In this document: positions 25,664 through 33,439 of the stretch, piece by piece | How the letters are laid out: each line of letters begins with the position of its first letter | Position numbering within the stretch: position 1 is the stretch's first letter | NCBI RefSeq assembly: GCF_005503695.1 | Contig: NZ_SCMU01000020.1 | Span: 1 to 53,252 of the forward strand | Source: Sphingopyxis sp. 2PD | GTDB lineage: Bacteria; Pseudomonadota; Alphaproteobacteria; Sphingomonadales; Sphingomonadaceae | Direction: 5' to 3' | Length of the DNA: 53,252 bases | The notes under the pieces: generated by a model | What the model saw: the letters and a program-made list of their open reading frames with translations, nothing else | The model's database searches: none | What the model was told of the DNA's origin: nothing | Made by a program: the position numbers and the translations under genes

Positions 25664-27007
25664 CTACTCCTTCAACGCCTTTGCGCAGTCGGCGAACGCG
25701 CCGACCAGCCGGTCGATCTGGTCGTCGCCGGTAACCGGGCTCACCAACATCATATTGTGGAACGGCGCCAGCAAAATTCCGCGATTGGCGAGGAACAGGT
25801 GGATCGCGGCCTCGAGTTCAGGGTGCATCGCTGTCTTGGCTTCGCCGCCGTTGCGGGGCGGGGTGGGACAGGTCAGGAATTCGACCCGCGCGCCGACCTG
25901 GGTGACGTGCCAGTCGAGGCCGGCAGCGGCGATTTCCTGCTCGAGTCCCGCGACCAAGCGCGCGGCCCCGCGCAGCATATGATCGTAGGTGGCGGGGGTA
26001 ATGACCTCGGACAGCATCGTATCCATCGCGGTGATCGCGAGCGCATTGGCGGACAGCGTCGTGCCGATGCCGCTGTGGCCCGGAGGGCGAGCGGCGTTCA
26101 GCGCCGCCATGCGCTCGGCGACCTCGGCGCTGAAGCCATAGACCGCGCAGGGGACGCCGCCGCCGATCGACTTGCCGACGACCATCAGGTCGGGTGTCGG
26201 GCCGTGGGTGACGCCATGGCCGCCATAGCCCGACGAGATGGTGTGGGTTTCGTCGAACACGAGCAGCGTGCCGGTTTCGTTGCAGAGCTTGCGCAGCGTC
26301 ACGAGAAAGCCCGGCGCATCGCGTACCATCCCGACGTTGGTCATCACCGGCTCGGCAAGGACGCAGGCGATGTCGCCGGTGCGGAGGGCAGCAGCGAGCG
26401 CATCTTCGTCGTTGAACTCGATCACTGTCGTCGTATCGCGCAGGTCGAGGACCTGGCCGACCAGGCTGGCGCGCATGACCGGCGCACCGCCTTTCAAATC
26501 GACAAAAGCATCATCGACCGCGCCATGATAGGCGCCGTTGAAGATCAGCACCTTGCGCCGTCCGCTGATACCGCGACACCAGCGGATGACCGCGCGATTG
26601 GCTTCGGTCGCGGTGGTCGTGACCTGCCACTGCGGTAGTCCCAACATCGCGGCGAGCTTGACCGACAGCGCTGCGCCGCGTTCGGTGGGCAGCATATAGC
26701 TCAGCCCCTCGCTCGCCTGCTGCGCCAACGCGCTGACGAGAGCCGGCGGCGAGTGACCGAACAGGCTCGCCGTGTCGCCGAGGCAGAAATCGTCGTACGT
26801 CTGGCCGTCGATGCTGCTGAGCGTCGCGTTTCGCGCCGAGGCGGCGACGATGGGCACCGGGCTCGGCCAATCCTTCATCCAGTGGAACGGCACCGACTGA
26901 AACCATCCACTTGCCGCGGCCTGATGCGCGAAGGCGCGCGGGTTGGCGGCGCGGAAGCGTTCGGCTTCGCGGTCGGCAACGCGCGCGATGGCGGCATTGG
27001 CGATCAT
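25664..27007 (-). CDS. Class III aminotransferase, substrate unknown
   Basis: 447 residues related to glutamate-1-semialdehyde aminomutase-type enzymes. ATG at 27007 overlaps the stop of the oxidase gene (ATGA), so I reject the longer frame to 27070. DFCLGDTASLFGHSPP, TATEANRAVIRWCRG, IFNGAYHGAVDDAF, LAEPVMTNVGMV and the PLP lysine in VVGKSIGGGVPCAVYGF are present. The PLP aspartate motif reads FDETHTISSGYGG, with Thr-His where most relatives have Val-x. The enzyme is co-transcribed between a PuuB-like oxidase and a PuuA-like ligase. It may act on a gamma-glutamylated or omega-amino intermediate. Confidence 0.82.
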   Translation of the reverse strand: MIANAAIARVADREAERFRAANPRAFAHQAAASGWFQSVPFHWMKDWPSPVPIVAASARNATLSSIDGQTYDDFCLGDTASLFGHSPPALVSALAQQASEGLSYMLPTERGAALSVKLAAMLGLPQWQVTTTATEANRAVIRWCRGISGRRKVLIFNGAYHGAVDDAFVDLKGGAPVMRASLVGQVLDLRDTTTVIEFNDEDALAAALRTGDIACVLAEPVMTNVGMVRDAPGFLVTLRKLCNETGTLLVFDETHTISSGYGGHGVTHGPTPDLMVVGKSIGGGVPCAVYGFSAEVAERMAALNAARPPGHSGIGTTLSANALAITAMDTMLSEVITPATYDHMLRGAARLVAGLEQEIAAAGLDWHVTQVGARVEFLTCPTPPRNGGEAKTAMHPELEAAIHLFLANRGILLAPFHNMMLVSPVTGDDQIDRLVGAFADCAKALKE

Positions 27008-28272
27008 CCGAGCCTGTCCTTCATCGCATAATAGAGCAGCCCCAGCGTCGCGAGCGGCTGGCGCAGCCATTTGCCGCCGGGGAAGGGGCGGCTGGGCAGG
27101 CTGGCGAGCACATCGAACCGCTCGGCGGTCCCCGCCATCGCCTCGGCAATCAGTTCACCCGCCAGCGTCGTCACCAGCGCGCCATGCCCCGAAAAGCCGT
27201 GCGCGAAAAAGACACTCCCGCGCCGCCCGATATGTGGCAGCCGGTTCATCGTCACCGCCACCGCGCCGCCCCAGCCATAGTCGATCGGCGCTTTGGCGAT
27301 CTGCGGAAAGACTTCCGTCATGAACGGCCGCACGAACGCCGCGATGTCGCGCGGTGGCGTCTGCGAATAACGCTCACCACCGCCGAAAATCAGCCGCTTG
27401 TCGGCGGACAGGCGGAAATAGTTGAGCACGAAGCGGCTGTCGGCGACCGCGGCGTCGCTTGGCAACAGGTCATCGGCGTTCACGAGCGGCGCGGTCGCGA
27501 TATTATAGTTCATGATCGGCACGGTGTAGCGGCCAAGGTCAGGCTCGATATGGCCAATCCAACTGTCGGTCGCATCGATCACGAAGCGCGCAGCGATATG
27601 CGCGCGATCGGACATCACCCCGGGTCCTTCAGGATAATCGGTGATGCGATGGACGCGCTCACGCTCCCAAATGCGGACGCCAGCGGCTTCGGCGGCCTGC
27701 GCGAGGCCGATCGCATAGTTTAGCGGGTGGAAATGACCGCCCTGCGGGTCATGGATGCCGCCATGGTACAGCGGGCTGGCGATATGCTGCGCCATGTCCG
27801 CTTTGGCGACGACATCGGTCCGGTAGCCGAAACGGTTTGCAAGATAATCGGCCTCGCGCCGCATCGCGCCGAAATCCTTGGGCGTCCAAGCGGCTTCCAG
27901 ATGTCCGGTTTTCAGGTCACAGTCGACGCCGTGCTTTTCGATCCGGGCCTTAACGCGGTTGTTGCGCCAGCACAGGTCAAACAGCGCATCGGCGCGATCG
28001 CGGCCGAATTCGGATTCCAGTTCTGACGCCGTCCAGCGAAGTCCCGGGATCAGCTGGCCGCCGTTGCGACCCGATGCGCCAAAGCCGATATGCTCGCGTT
28101 CGATCAGGATGACCGAAAAGCCGCGCTCGGCGCAAGCCAGCGCGGCGGACAATCCCGTAAACCCACCGCCGATCACCGCGACGTCGCAGCTGCAATTGTC
28201 CCCGTCGAAGGGGCGCGGCCGCCACGCGCGCGCGGTTGCGGCATAATAGCTGTGGTTCAGCGGATCGGTCAT
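27004..28272 (-). CDS. puuB: PuuB-like FAD-dependent amine oxidase
   Basis: 422 residues of the DAO family. The N-terminal Rossmann FAD site reads CDVAVIGGGFTGLSAALACA and then VILIEREHIGFGASGRNGGQ. The C-terminal FAD contact lies in HIGRRGSVFFAHGFSGHG. RLIFGGGERYS is typical of PuuB. In the Puu route it oxidises gamma-glutamylputrescine to the aldehyde, releasing ammonia and peroxide. It heads a tightly packed run oxidase - aminotransferase - ligase. A family A repeat separates it from the second ligase gene upstream. Confidence 0.87.
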   Translation of the reverse strand: MTDPLNHSYYAATARAWRPRPFDGDNCSCDVAVIGGGFTGLSAALACAERGFSVILIEREHIGFGASGRNGGQLIPGLRWTASELESEFGRDRADALFDLCWRNNRVKARIEKHGVDCDLKTGHLEAAWTPKDFGAMRREADYLANRFGYRTDVVAKADMAQHIASPLYHGGIHDPQGGHFHPLNYAIGLAQAAEAAGVRIWERERVHRITDYPEGPGVMSDRAHIAARFVIDATDSWIGHIEPDLGRYTVPIMNYNIATAPLVNADDLLPSDAAVADSRFVLNYFRLSADKRLIFGGGERYSQTPPRDIAAFVRPFMTEVFPQIAKAPIDYGWGGAVAVTMNRLPHIGRRGSVFFAHGFSGHGALVTTLAGELIAEAMAGTAERFDVLASLPSRPFPGGKWLRQPLATLGLLYYAMKDRLG

Positions 28273-28292
28273 TCAGACACCACCCTCTAAGC

Positions 28293-28364
28293 CCGTTCAT
28301 GTCGCGCGAAGTCGAGACACCGCTCATGCCTGCGCGGCGTCTCGACTTCGCTCGACACGAACGG
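28293..28364. repeat. Intergenic inverted repeat, family A copy 4
   Basis: The left arm CCGTTCATGTCGCGCGAAGT (two changes) and the right arm ACTTCGCTCGACACGAACGG flank a 15-20 base centre. It lies between the second ligase gene and the oxidase gene. Confidence 0.85.
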
Positions 28365-28392
28365 AAAGGGCGGGCTGAATGTCATCGGCGGG

Positions 28393-29739
28393 TCAGACCC
28401 GCATCAGCAGATGTTCGCGCTCCCAGCTCGACACCACCGACTGATAGTTGAACAGCTCATAATCCTTCACCGCAAAGAAAATCTCGAAGAAATCGTCGCC
28501 GAGCAGGTTGCGGACCTTCTTGCACGAGCTGAACCGGTCGAGCGCCGCCTCCAGCGTGCGGGGCAGGGTGCGGGCGCGGTTGTACGCGCTGCCCGCGATC
28601 GGCTTGGGCGGCACCATGCGGTCGACCATGCCGATATAACCGCACACCAGCGACGCGGCGATCGCCAGATAAGGATTGCTGTCGGCGCCGGGCAGGCGGT
28701 TTTCGACGCGGCGATTGTGTTTGTCCGACACGGGAACGCGGAATCCGCACGAGCGATTGTCGACGCCCCACTGGACGTTGATCGGCGCCGCGCTGTCGGG
28801 GCGCATGCGGCGGAAGCTGTTGACGTTCGGCGCCCACAGCGGCGCGATCTGCGGCATGAAGCGGATCAGTCCGGCGACATAGGACCGGAACGCCGCGCTG
28901 TCGCGTCCGTTGGCGGTCGAAAACAGGTTTTTGCCGGTGGCCGCATCGACCACCGATTGGTGGATGTGCATCGCGCTGCCCGGCTGCCCCGCCATCGGGT
29001 TCGCCATGAAGGTCGCATAGACATTGTGCTGCTTGGCGACGCCGCGCACGACGCGCTTGAACAGGAAGACCTCGTCGGCGAGCCGTAGCGGGTCGCCATG
29101 CTCGAAATTCACCTCGAGCTGCGCCGCGCCCATCTCGTGAATCATCGTGTCGATATCGAGCCCCATCAGCTCGCAATCGTCATAGATATGATCGATGATA
29201 TCCTCATATTCGTTCATCGCCTCCAGCCCGTAGGGCTGGCTGGCGCTCTCGCTGCGGCCCGACTGGCCGACCGGCGGGGTCAACGGGAAATCAGGGTCGG
29301 CGTTCGGTGAGACGAGGTAGAATTCGACCTCGGGCGCGATGATCGGCTTCCACCCCTTTTCAGCATAAAGCGCGAGCACTTTCTTGAGGATGGTGCGCGG
29401 TGCAATGTCGACCTCGGTCCCGTCGCCGTTAAATGCGTCGGCGATGACGAAGGCGGTGGGCGAGGTAAAGCCCGGCGCGACACAGATCGTGCTGGGATCG
29501 GCGATCAGGATCTTGTCGGGATCCTTGTCCCAGATGTCGTCGATGTCCTCGGGATAATGGCCGTCGATCGTACAGATGAAAACGCTGCCCGGAATACGCA
29601 GCGACTTGTCCTTGACCGACGACAGGAACTTCTTGGCCGGCAGCACCTTGCCGCGCTGGACCCCGTTGATGTCGGGGACGATACATTCGACTTCGTCGAT
29701 TTTATGGTCGCTGATCCATTGTTCCAGATTGACTGACAT
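28393..29739 (-). CDS. Second glutamine-synthetase-like ligase
   Basis: 448 residues from ATG at 29739 (MSVNLEQWISDHKIDEVECI). The frame is open to 29868 but the upstream part has no conserved look. GS motifs are IIAPEVEFYLVS, AAQLEVNFEHGDPL, GSAMHIHQSVVD, NSFRRMRPDSAAP, DNRSCGFRVP and RLPGADSNPYLA. The protein differs enough from the neighbour at 24265-25656 that this is not a recent duplication. It may use a different polyamine or an amino alcohol. It is the first gene of the minus-strand block. Confidence 0.82.
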   Translation of the reverse strand: MSVNLEQWISDHKIDEVECIVPDINGVQRGKVLPAKKFLSSVKDKSLRIPGSVFICTIDGHYPEDIDDIWDKDPDKILIADPSTICVAPGFTSPTAFVIADAFNGDGTEVDIAPRTILKKVLALYAEKGWKPIIAPEVEFYLVSPNADPDFPLTPPVGQSGRSESASQPYGLEAMNEYEDIIDHIYDDCELMGLDIDTMIHEMGAAQLEVNFEHGDPLRLADEVFLFKRVVRGVAKQHNVYATFMANPMAGQPGSAMHIHQSVVDAATGKNLFSTANGRDSAAFRSYVAGLIRFMPQIAPLWAPNVNSFRRMRPDSAAPINVQWGVDNRSCGFRVPVSDKHNRRVENRLPGADSNPYLAIAASLVCGYIGMVDRMVPPKPIAGSAYNRARTLPRTLEAALDRFSSCKKVRNLLGDDFFEIFFAVKDYELFNYQSVVSSWEREHLLMRV

Positions 29740-29875
29740 GCGCCCCCGATTGGGCCGAGGAGCCGGCCCGTTTGTGGAACGCCAGCGTATCGCAAGCCGG
29801 GACGAAGCGCCAGAGGGGCCGTTATCGGCCATTTTCGGCGTTGCCAGCCCCGCGTTTGCTAGCCACATTGCAGAT

Positions 29876-29958
29876 CGTCATCGCGAGCAAAGCGAAGCAA
29901 TCCAGGGCGGCTTACGCCTGCTCTGGATTGCGGCGTCGCTTCGCTCGTCGCAATGACG
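29876..29958. repeat. Intergenic inverted repeat, family D
   Basis: CGTCATCGCGAGCAAAGCGA opens the left arm and GCTTCGCTCGTCGCAATGAC lies in the right. The two arms are joined by a GC-rich centre that includes CAGGGCGGCTTACGCCTGCT. It is the CATTGCGAGCGAAGCGACGCAATCC type of repeat found in many alphaproteobacterial genomes. It lies in the divergent promoter region of the second ligase and the third aminotransferase. Confidence 0.8.
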
Positions 29959-29985
29959 GTCAATGGCAGCGGAGGGCGGCACGCG

Positions 29986-31302
29986 ATGAAGGGCGAAAAT
30001 GATCCACTGGCAGCCTTCTGGATGCCGTTTACCGCGAATAAGGCCTACAAGGCGCACCCGCGCCAGCTCGTTTCGGCGAGCGGCATGTACTACCAGTCGG
30101 GCGATGGGCGCGACATTCTCGACGGCACATCGGGCCTCTGGTGCAGCAATGCCGGGCATTGCCGCCCCGAGATCACCGAAGCCATCGCGAAAGCAGCCGC
30201 AACGCTCGATTTTGCGCCGACCTTCCAGCTCGGCCACCCGCTGCCGTTCGAACTGGCGCAGCGCCTTGCGGCGCTGATGCCCGACGGCCTCGACCGGATA
30301 TTTTTCACCAACAGCGGGTCCGAGTCGGTCGATACGGCGTTGAAAATCGCGCTGGCGATCCAGCGCGCCAAAGGGCAGGGGACGCGCACCCGACTGATTG
30401 GGCGCGAGCGCGGCTATCACGGCACCGGCTTTGGCGGGATCAGCGTCGGCGGGCTCGTCAACAACCGCCGCGCCTTTGGCGGCGGGCTGCCCGGCGTCGA
30501 TCATCTGCGTCACACGCACGACATCGCGCGAAATGCCTTCACGCGCGGCTTTCCGCAGCATGGCGCCGAGCTGGCCGACGATCTCCAGCGTCTGGTCGAC
30601 CTGCACGGCGCCGAAACGATCGCGGCGGTGATCGTCGAACCGATGGCGGGCTCGACCGGCGTGTTGATCCCCCCGGTCGGCTATTTGCAGCGGCTGCGCG
30701 AGATCTGCGACAAGCACGGCATCATCCTGATTTTCGACGAGGTCATCACCGCTTTCGGCCGCGTCGGCGGCGCAACGGCAGCAGGGCAATGGGGCGTGAC
30801 GCCCGACATCGTCACCATGGCGAAGGGATTGACCAACGCCGCGGTGCCGATGGGCGCCGTCGCGGTGAAGCGCGAACTGCACGATGCGGTGCTCGACAGC
30901 GTCGATGCGGGCATCGAGCTGTTCCACGGCTACACCTATTCAGGCCACCCGTTGGCGAGCGCCGCCGGGATCGCGACGCTCGATCTTTACGCGCGCGACG
31001 GCTTGTTCGACCGGGCGAATGAACTCGCGAGCGATTGGGAGGAAGCGGCGCACAGCTTGAAAGGGCGACGCCATGTCATCGACATCCGGACCATCGGTCT
31101 GGTGGCCGGGATCGAACTGGAGCCGCGCCCCGGCGCGCCGACCGCGCGCGCGATGGAGCTGTTCCACGCCTGTTTCGACAATGGCCTGTTGGTGCGCGCG
31201 ACCGGCGACATCATTGCGCTGTCGCCGCCGCTGATTGTCGAGAAAAATCAGATCGAGGAAATGTTCGGAAAGATCGGCGATCTTGTCGATCGTATCGACT
31301 GA
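29986..31302 (+). CDS. Class III aminotransferase, beta-alanine--pyruvate type
   Basis: 438 residues. FWMPFTANKAYKAHPRQL near the N-terminus and GTSGLWCSNAGH are hallmarks of omega-amino-acid:pyruvate aminotransferases. NSGSESVDTALKIAL, RERGYHGTGFGGISVGG, EPMAGSTGV, IFDEVITAFGRVG (PLP aspartate), MAKGLTNAAVPMG (PLP lysine) and HGYTYSGHP complete the set. The start at 29986 follows GGAGGG by 9 bases. The earlier ATG at 29953 lies in the repeat. It converts beta-alanine or other omega-amino acids, such as GABA or aminopropionaldehyde-derived products, to semialdehydes. Confidence 0.87.
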   Translation: MKGENDPLAAFWMPFTANKAYKAHPRQLVSASGMYYQSGDGRDILDGTSGLWCSNAGHCRPEITEAIAKAAATLDFAPTFQLGHPLPFELAQRLAALMPDGLDRIFFTNSGSESVDTALKIALAIQRAKGQGTRTRLIGRERGYHGTGFGGISVGGLVNNRRAFGGGLPGVDHLRHTHDIARNAFTRGFPQHGAELADDLQRLVDLHGAETIAAVIVEPMAGSTGVLIPPVGYLQRLREICDKHGIILIFDEVITAFGRVGGATAAGQWGVTPDIVTMAKGLTNAAVPMGAVAVKRELHDAVLDSVDAGIELFHGYTYSGHPLASAAGIATLDLYARDGLFDRANELASDWEEAAHSLKGRRHVIDIRTIGLVAGIELEPRPGAPTARAMELFHACFDNGLLVRATGDIIALSPPLIVEKNQIEEMFGKIGDLVDRID

Positions 31303-31311
31303 CGAATTCGG

Positions 31312-31452
31312 TCAGTCCAGCATATCTGCAATCACGCGCCGCAGTTCGCGTCGCGAAAGCGTCGGCGACCGCCGCGCTGGTTTTTCGGCCCGCGCTTCGA
31401 TGGCGCTATAGGGGCGGAGAAGGGAAGGAAACGCATTTAGTTTGAAGTACAT
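31312..31452 (-). CDS. 46-residue basic small protein, unknown
   Basis: A short frame with an excellent ribosome site (AAAGGA, then TAAT and ATG) and an A/T-rich leader (31453-31490) that looks unlike the rest of the window. The product begins MYFKLNAFPSLLRPYSAIEA, is rich in Arg and Ala, and ends with a predicted amphipathic helix LSRRELRRVIADMLD. There is no signal peptide. It converges with the aminotransferase gene and is immediately downstream of nothing on its own strand within 130 bases of the histidine kinase gene end. I do not know a family. Confidence 0.55.
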   Translation of the reverse strand: MYFKLNAFPSLLRPYSAIEARAEKPARRSPTLSRRELRRVIADMLD

Positions 31453-31586
31453 ATTATCCTTTGGTTTTCTTTTTGTTTTCAGATTGAAGAAAGGTCGGCG
31501 ATATGCCCGGCGGGGCAAACCGCCGATCGAAAAATGGTGACGGGGCCGACAAATTTCAAGATGCCGCTGAGAGGACGCGCCCGCTG

Positions 31587-32819
31587 TCAGTCCTCGCTCA
31601 CCAGCGGGAAGGTGACCGAAACCCGCGTTCCCTTGCCGACCTCGCTTTCGATGTCGAGTTGGCCCTGGTGGCGCTCGCTGATGTGCTTGACGATAGCAAG
31701 GCCAAGCCCGGTACCACCGACCGATCGACTACGCGCCTCGTCGACCCGGTAGAAACGCTCGGTCAGGCGTGGCAGGTGGTCGGGCGCGATGCCGTCCCCT
31801 TCGTCGCTCACCGACAGGCGTATGCGGCGCCCTTCGCGCGCGAGTTCGACGGTGACGGGGGTATCGGCATGGCCATATTTCATCGCGTTCGACACGATGT
31901 TGTGGGCAAGCTGTTTCAGTTGCGCTTCGTCGCCCAGAATCAGCGCGGGTTCATCGCCGAACCGGGTCACGACGTCCTTGGCGCGCGCGGGTTCGCTGTC
32001 GCCAAGCTGCGCGACGGTGGTGCGCAGGATTGCGCCCAGATCGACTGTCGTCGTCGGGCGCCGAAAGCGGTCGGCCTCGACGCGCGAGATCGACAGCAGG
32101 TCAATGACAAGTTGCTGCATCCGCCGCGCCTCGCGCTCGATGATCGACAGGAAACGGTCGCGGGTTGACGCGTCGGTGTCGCCGTTCATTTCCTGTAGCG
32201 TCTCGACATATCCAAGGATCGCGGCGAGCGGTGTGCGCAGCTCGTGGCTGGCGTTGGCGACAAAGTCCGACCGCATCCGGTCGGCGGCGTCGATCGCCGA
32301 GCGATCGGACAGGAAGATGATATTCTCGCTGCCCGACAAGGCGGCAATCCGCATGGTCCAGCGCTGGCCCGGCCGCGGAAAATCGACCAGGTTGACCGGC
32401 TCCAGCGGCGTGCCGCCCTGGATATGCGACAGCCATTCGGTCGCTGCCGGATGCCGGATCGCGGTCCGGACGTCGGCGCCGACGATATGCCGCCCAAGCA
32501 GTCGGACGGCAGCGTCGTTGGCGATGGTCACGATATTGTCGGCAGTACCGAGCAGGGGCTCTTTTTCCTGATCGACCCAATGCGCGAAATCGGGATGGCG
32601 GAGGAGCGACGTCGGGGCAATGGTGGTGGGAGAAGGGGGAGCGGTCGAAGGTTCGGCGATGCTGGCGGGAAGCGCGCTGTAAACGGTCCAAGCGGCGATG
32701 CAGCCGACGATCGCCATGATTGCGATCGCCAACAGGTCGCCACCGGTCAATGCGGCAAAGATCGCCGCGATGACGATCATGGTGAGCGCAATGACGAGGC
32801 TGGACAGGCGATCGAACAT
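31587..32819 (-). CDS. phoR: PhoR-like sensor histidine kinase
   Basis: 410 residues. Two N-terminal membrane segments (SSLVIALTMIVIAAIFAAL and LLAIAIMAIVGCIAAWTVY) precede a PAS-like region (about residues 80-170, NIVTIANDAAVRLLGRHIVG). The HisKA box with the phosphorylated histidine reads FVANASHELRTPLAAILGY. The ATPase boxes are HNIVSNAMKYG (N), DEGDGIAPDHLPRLTERFYR (G1/F) and GGTGLGLAIVKHI (G2). The layout is that of PhoR, the phosphate-limitation sensor, but no phoB or pst gene lies in the window, so the symbol is tentative. The start at 32819 is the first residue of the membrane segment's usual MFDRL lead. Confidence 0.75.
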   Translation of the reverse strand: MFDRLSSLVIALTMIVIAAIFAALTGGDLLAIAIMAIVGCIAAWTVYSALPASIAEPSTAPPSPTTIAPTSLLRHPDFAHWVDQEKEPLLGTADNIVTIANDAAVRLLGRHIVGADVRTAIRHPAATEWLSHIQGGTPLEPVNLVDFPRPGQRWTMRIAALSGSENIIFLSDRSAIDAADRMRSDFVANASHELRTPLAAILGYVETLQEMNGDTDASTRDRFLSIIEREARRMQQLVIDLLSISRVEADRFRRPTTTVDLGAILRTTVAQLGDSEPARAKDVVTRFGDEPALILGDEAQLKQLAHNIVSNAMKYGHADTPVTVELAREGRRIRLSVSDEGDGIAPDHLPRLTERFYRVDEARSRSVGGTGLGLAIVKHISERHQGQLDIESEVGKGTRVSVTFPLVSED

Positions 32820-32967
32820 CGTCTGCCGCCTCGCACGAAGCAAGGGGCAGGCGCAAGGCCGTTTGCGGGTGTTAACGCTTCGGCGGCGGATGTCCCAAAC
32901 CGGGATGCAGGCGGTCGTGCGCGGTGTTTTGCTTTTCCTTGCGTCGTCATTGGGTTATGCGCGGCGC

Positions 32968-33381
32968 ATGGATAATCGCGAAATTCCAACCGAGAACGCC
33001 GCCAGCCCCGACGACGCCATTCCCTCACGGCGGCGCATGTTGGCGCTTGGCGCAGTGGGCGTGTCGGCGGCGCTGACGATCCGTCCCGCCTTTGCACAGA
33101 CAGCGGTATCGGTGATGAATTGCCAGATACCTGTGCCGGGTCCGGGCGGCGCGGGTCAATTTATCGATGCGCAGGGCAAGCTGGTGCCGCCGGGCACAAA
33201 GGGGGCGTTTCCAGGCGCCCTGCGGCCCTTCACGGGCGAAGAAGTGAAACGCGCATTCCGGGGCCAGACGCTCCCCGGTACGACCTATAATCAGTCGCAA
33301 GCGTATCTGCAGTACATCCGGCGCTTGCAGGCAGGGCAGAGCGGCTTTACCTGTTTCGCGTCGATCACGACGTCGCGCTGA
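32968..33381 (+). CDS. Tat-signal protein of unknown function
   Basis: 137 residues. The N-terminus holds a twin-arginine-type signal (SRRRMLALGAVGVSAALTI, then RPAFAQ as cleavage region), so the mature protein of about 90 residues is probably periplasmic. It contains two cysteines (MNCQIPVPGPGG and GFTCFASITTSR). I start at ATG 32968 because the longer frame crosses the kinase promoter region. The ribosome site is weak. No family is recognised. It precedes the FAH-family gene by 58 bases and may share its transcript. Confidence 0.65.
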   Translation: MDNREIPTENAASPDDAIPSRRRMLALGAVGVSAALTIRPAFAQTAVSVMNCQIPVPGPGGAGQFIDAQGKLVPPGTKGAFPGALRPFTGEEVKRAFRGQTLPGTTYNQSQAYLQYIRRLQAGQSGFTCFASITTSR

Positions 33382-33439
33382 TTTTCGCTCTTTCGCGGGC
33401 GACGTCGGTTTAGCCGCGTCGCCAGCCAAAGGAGTTTTC

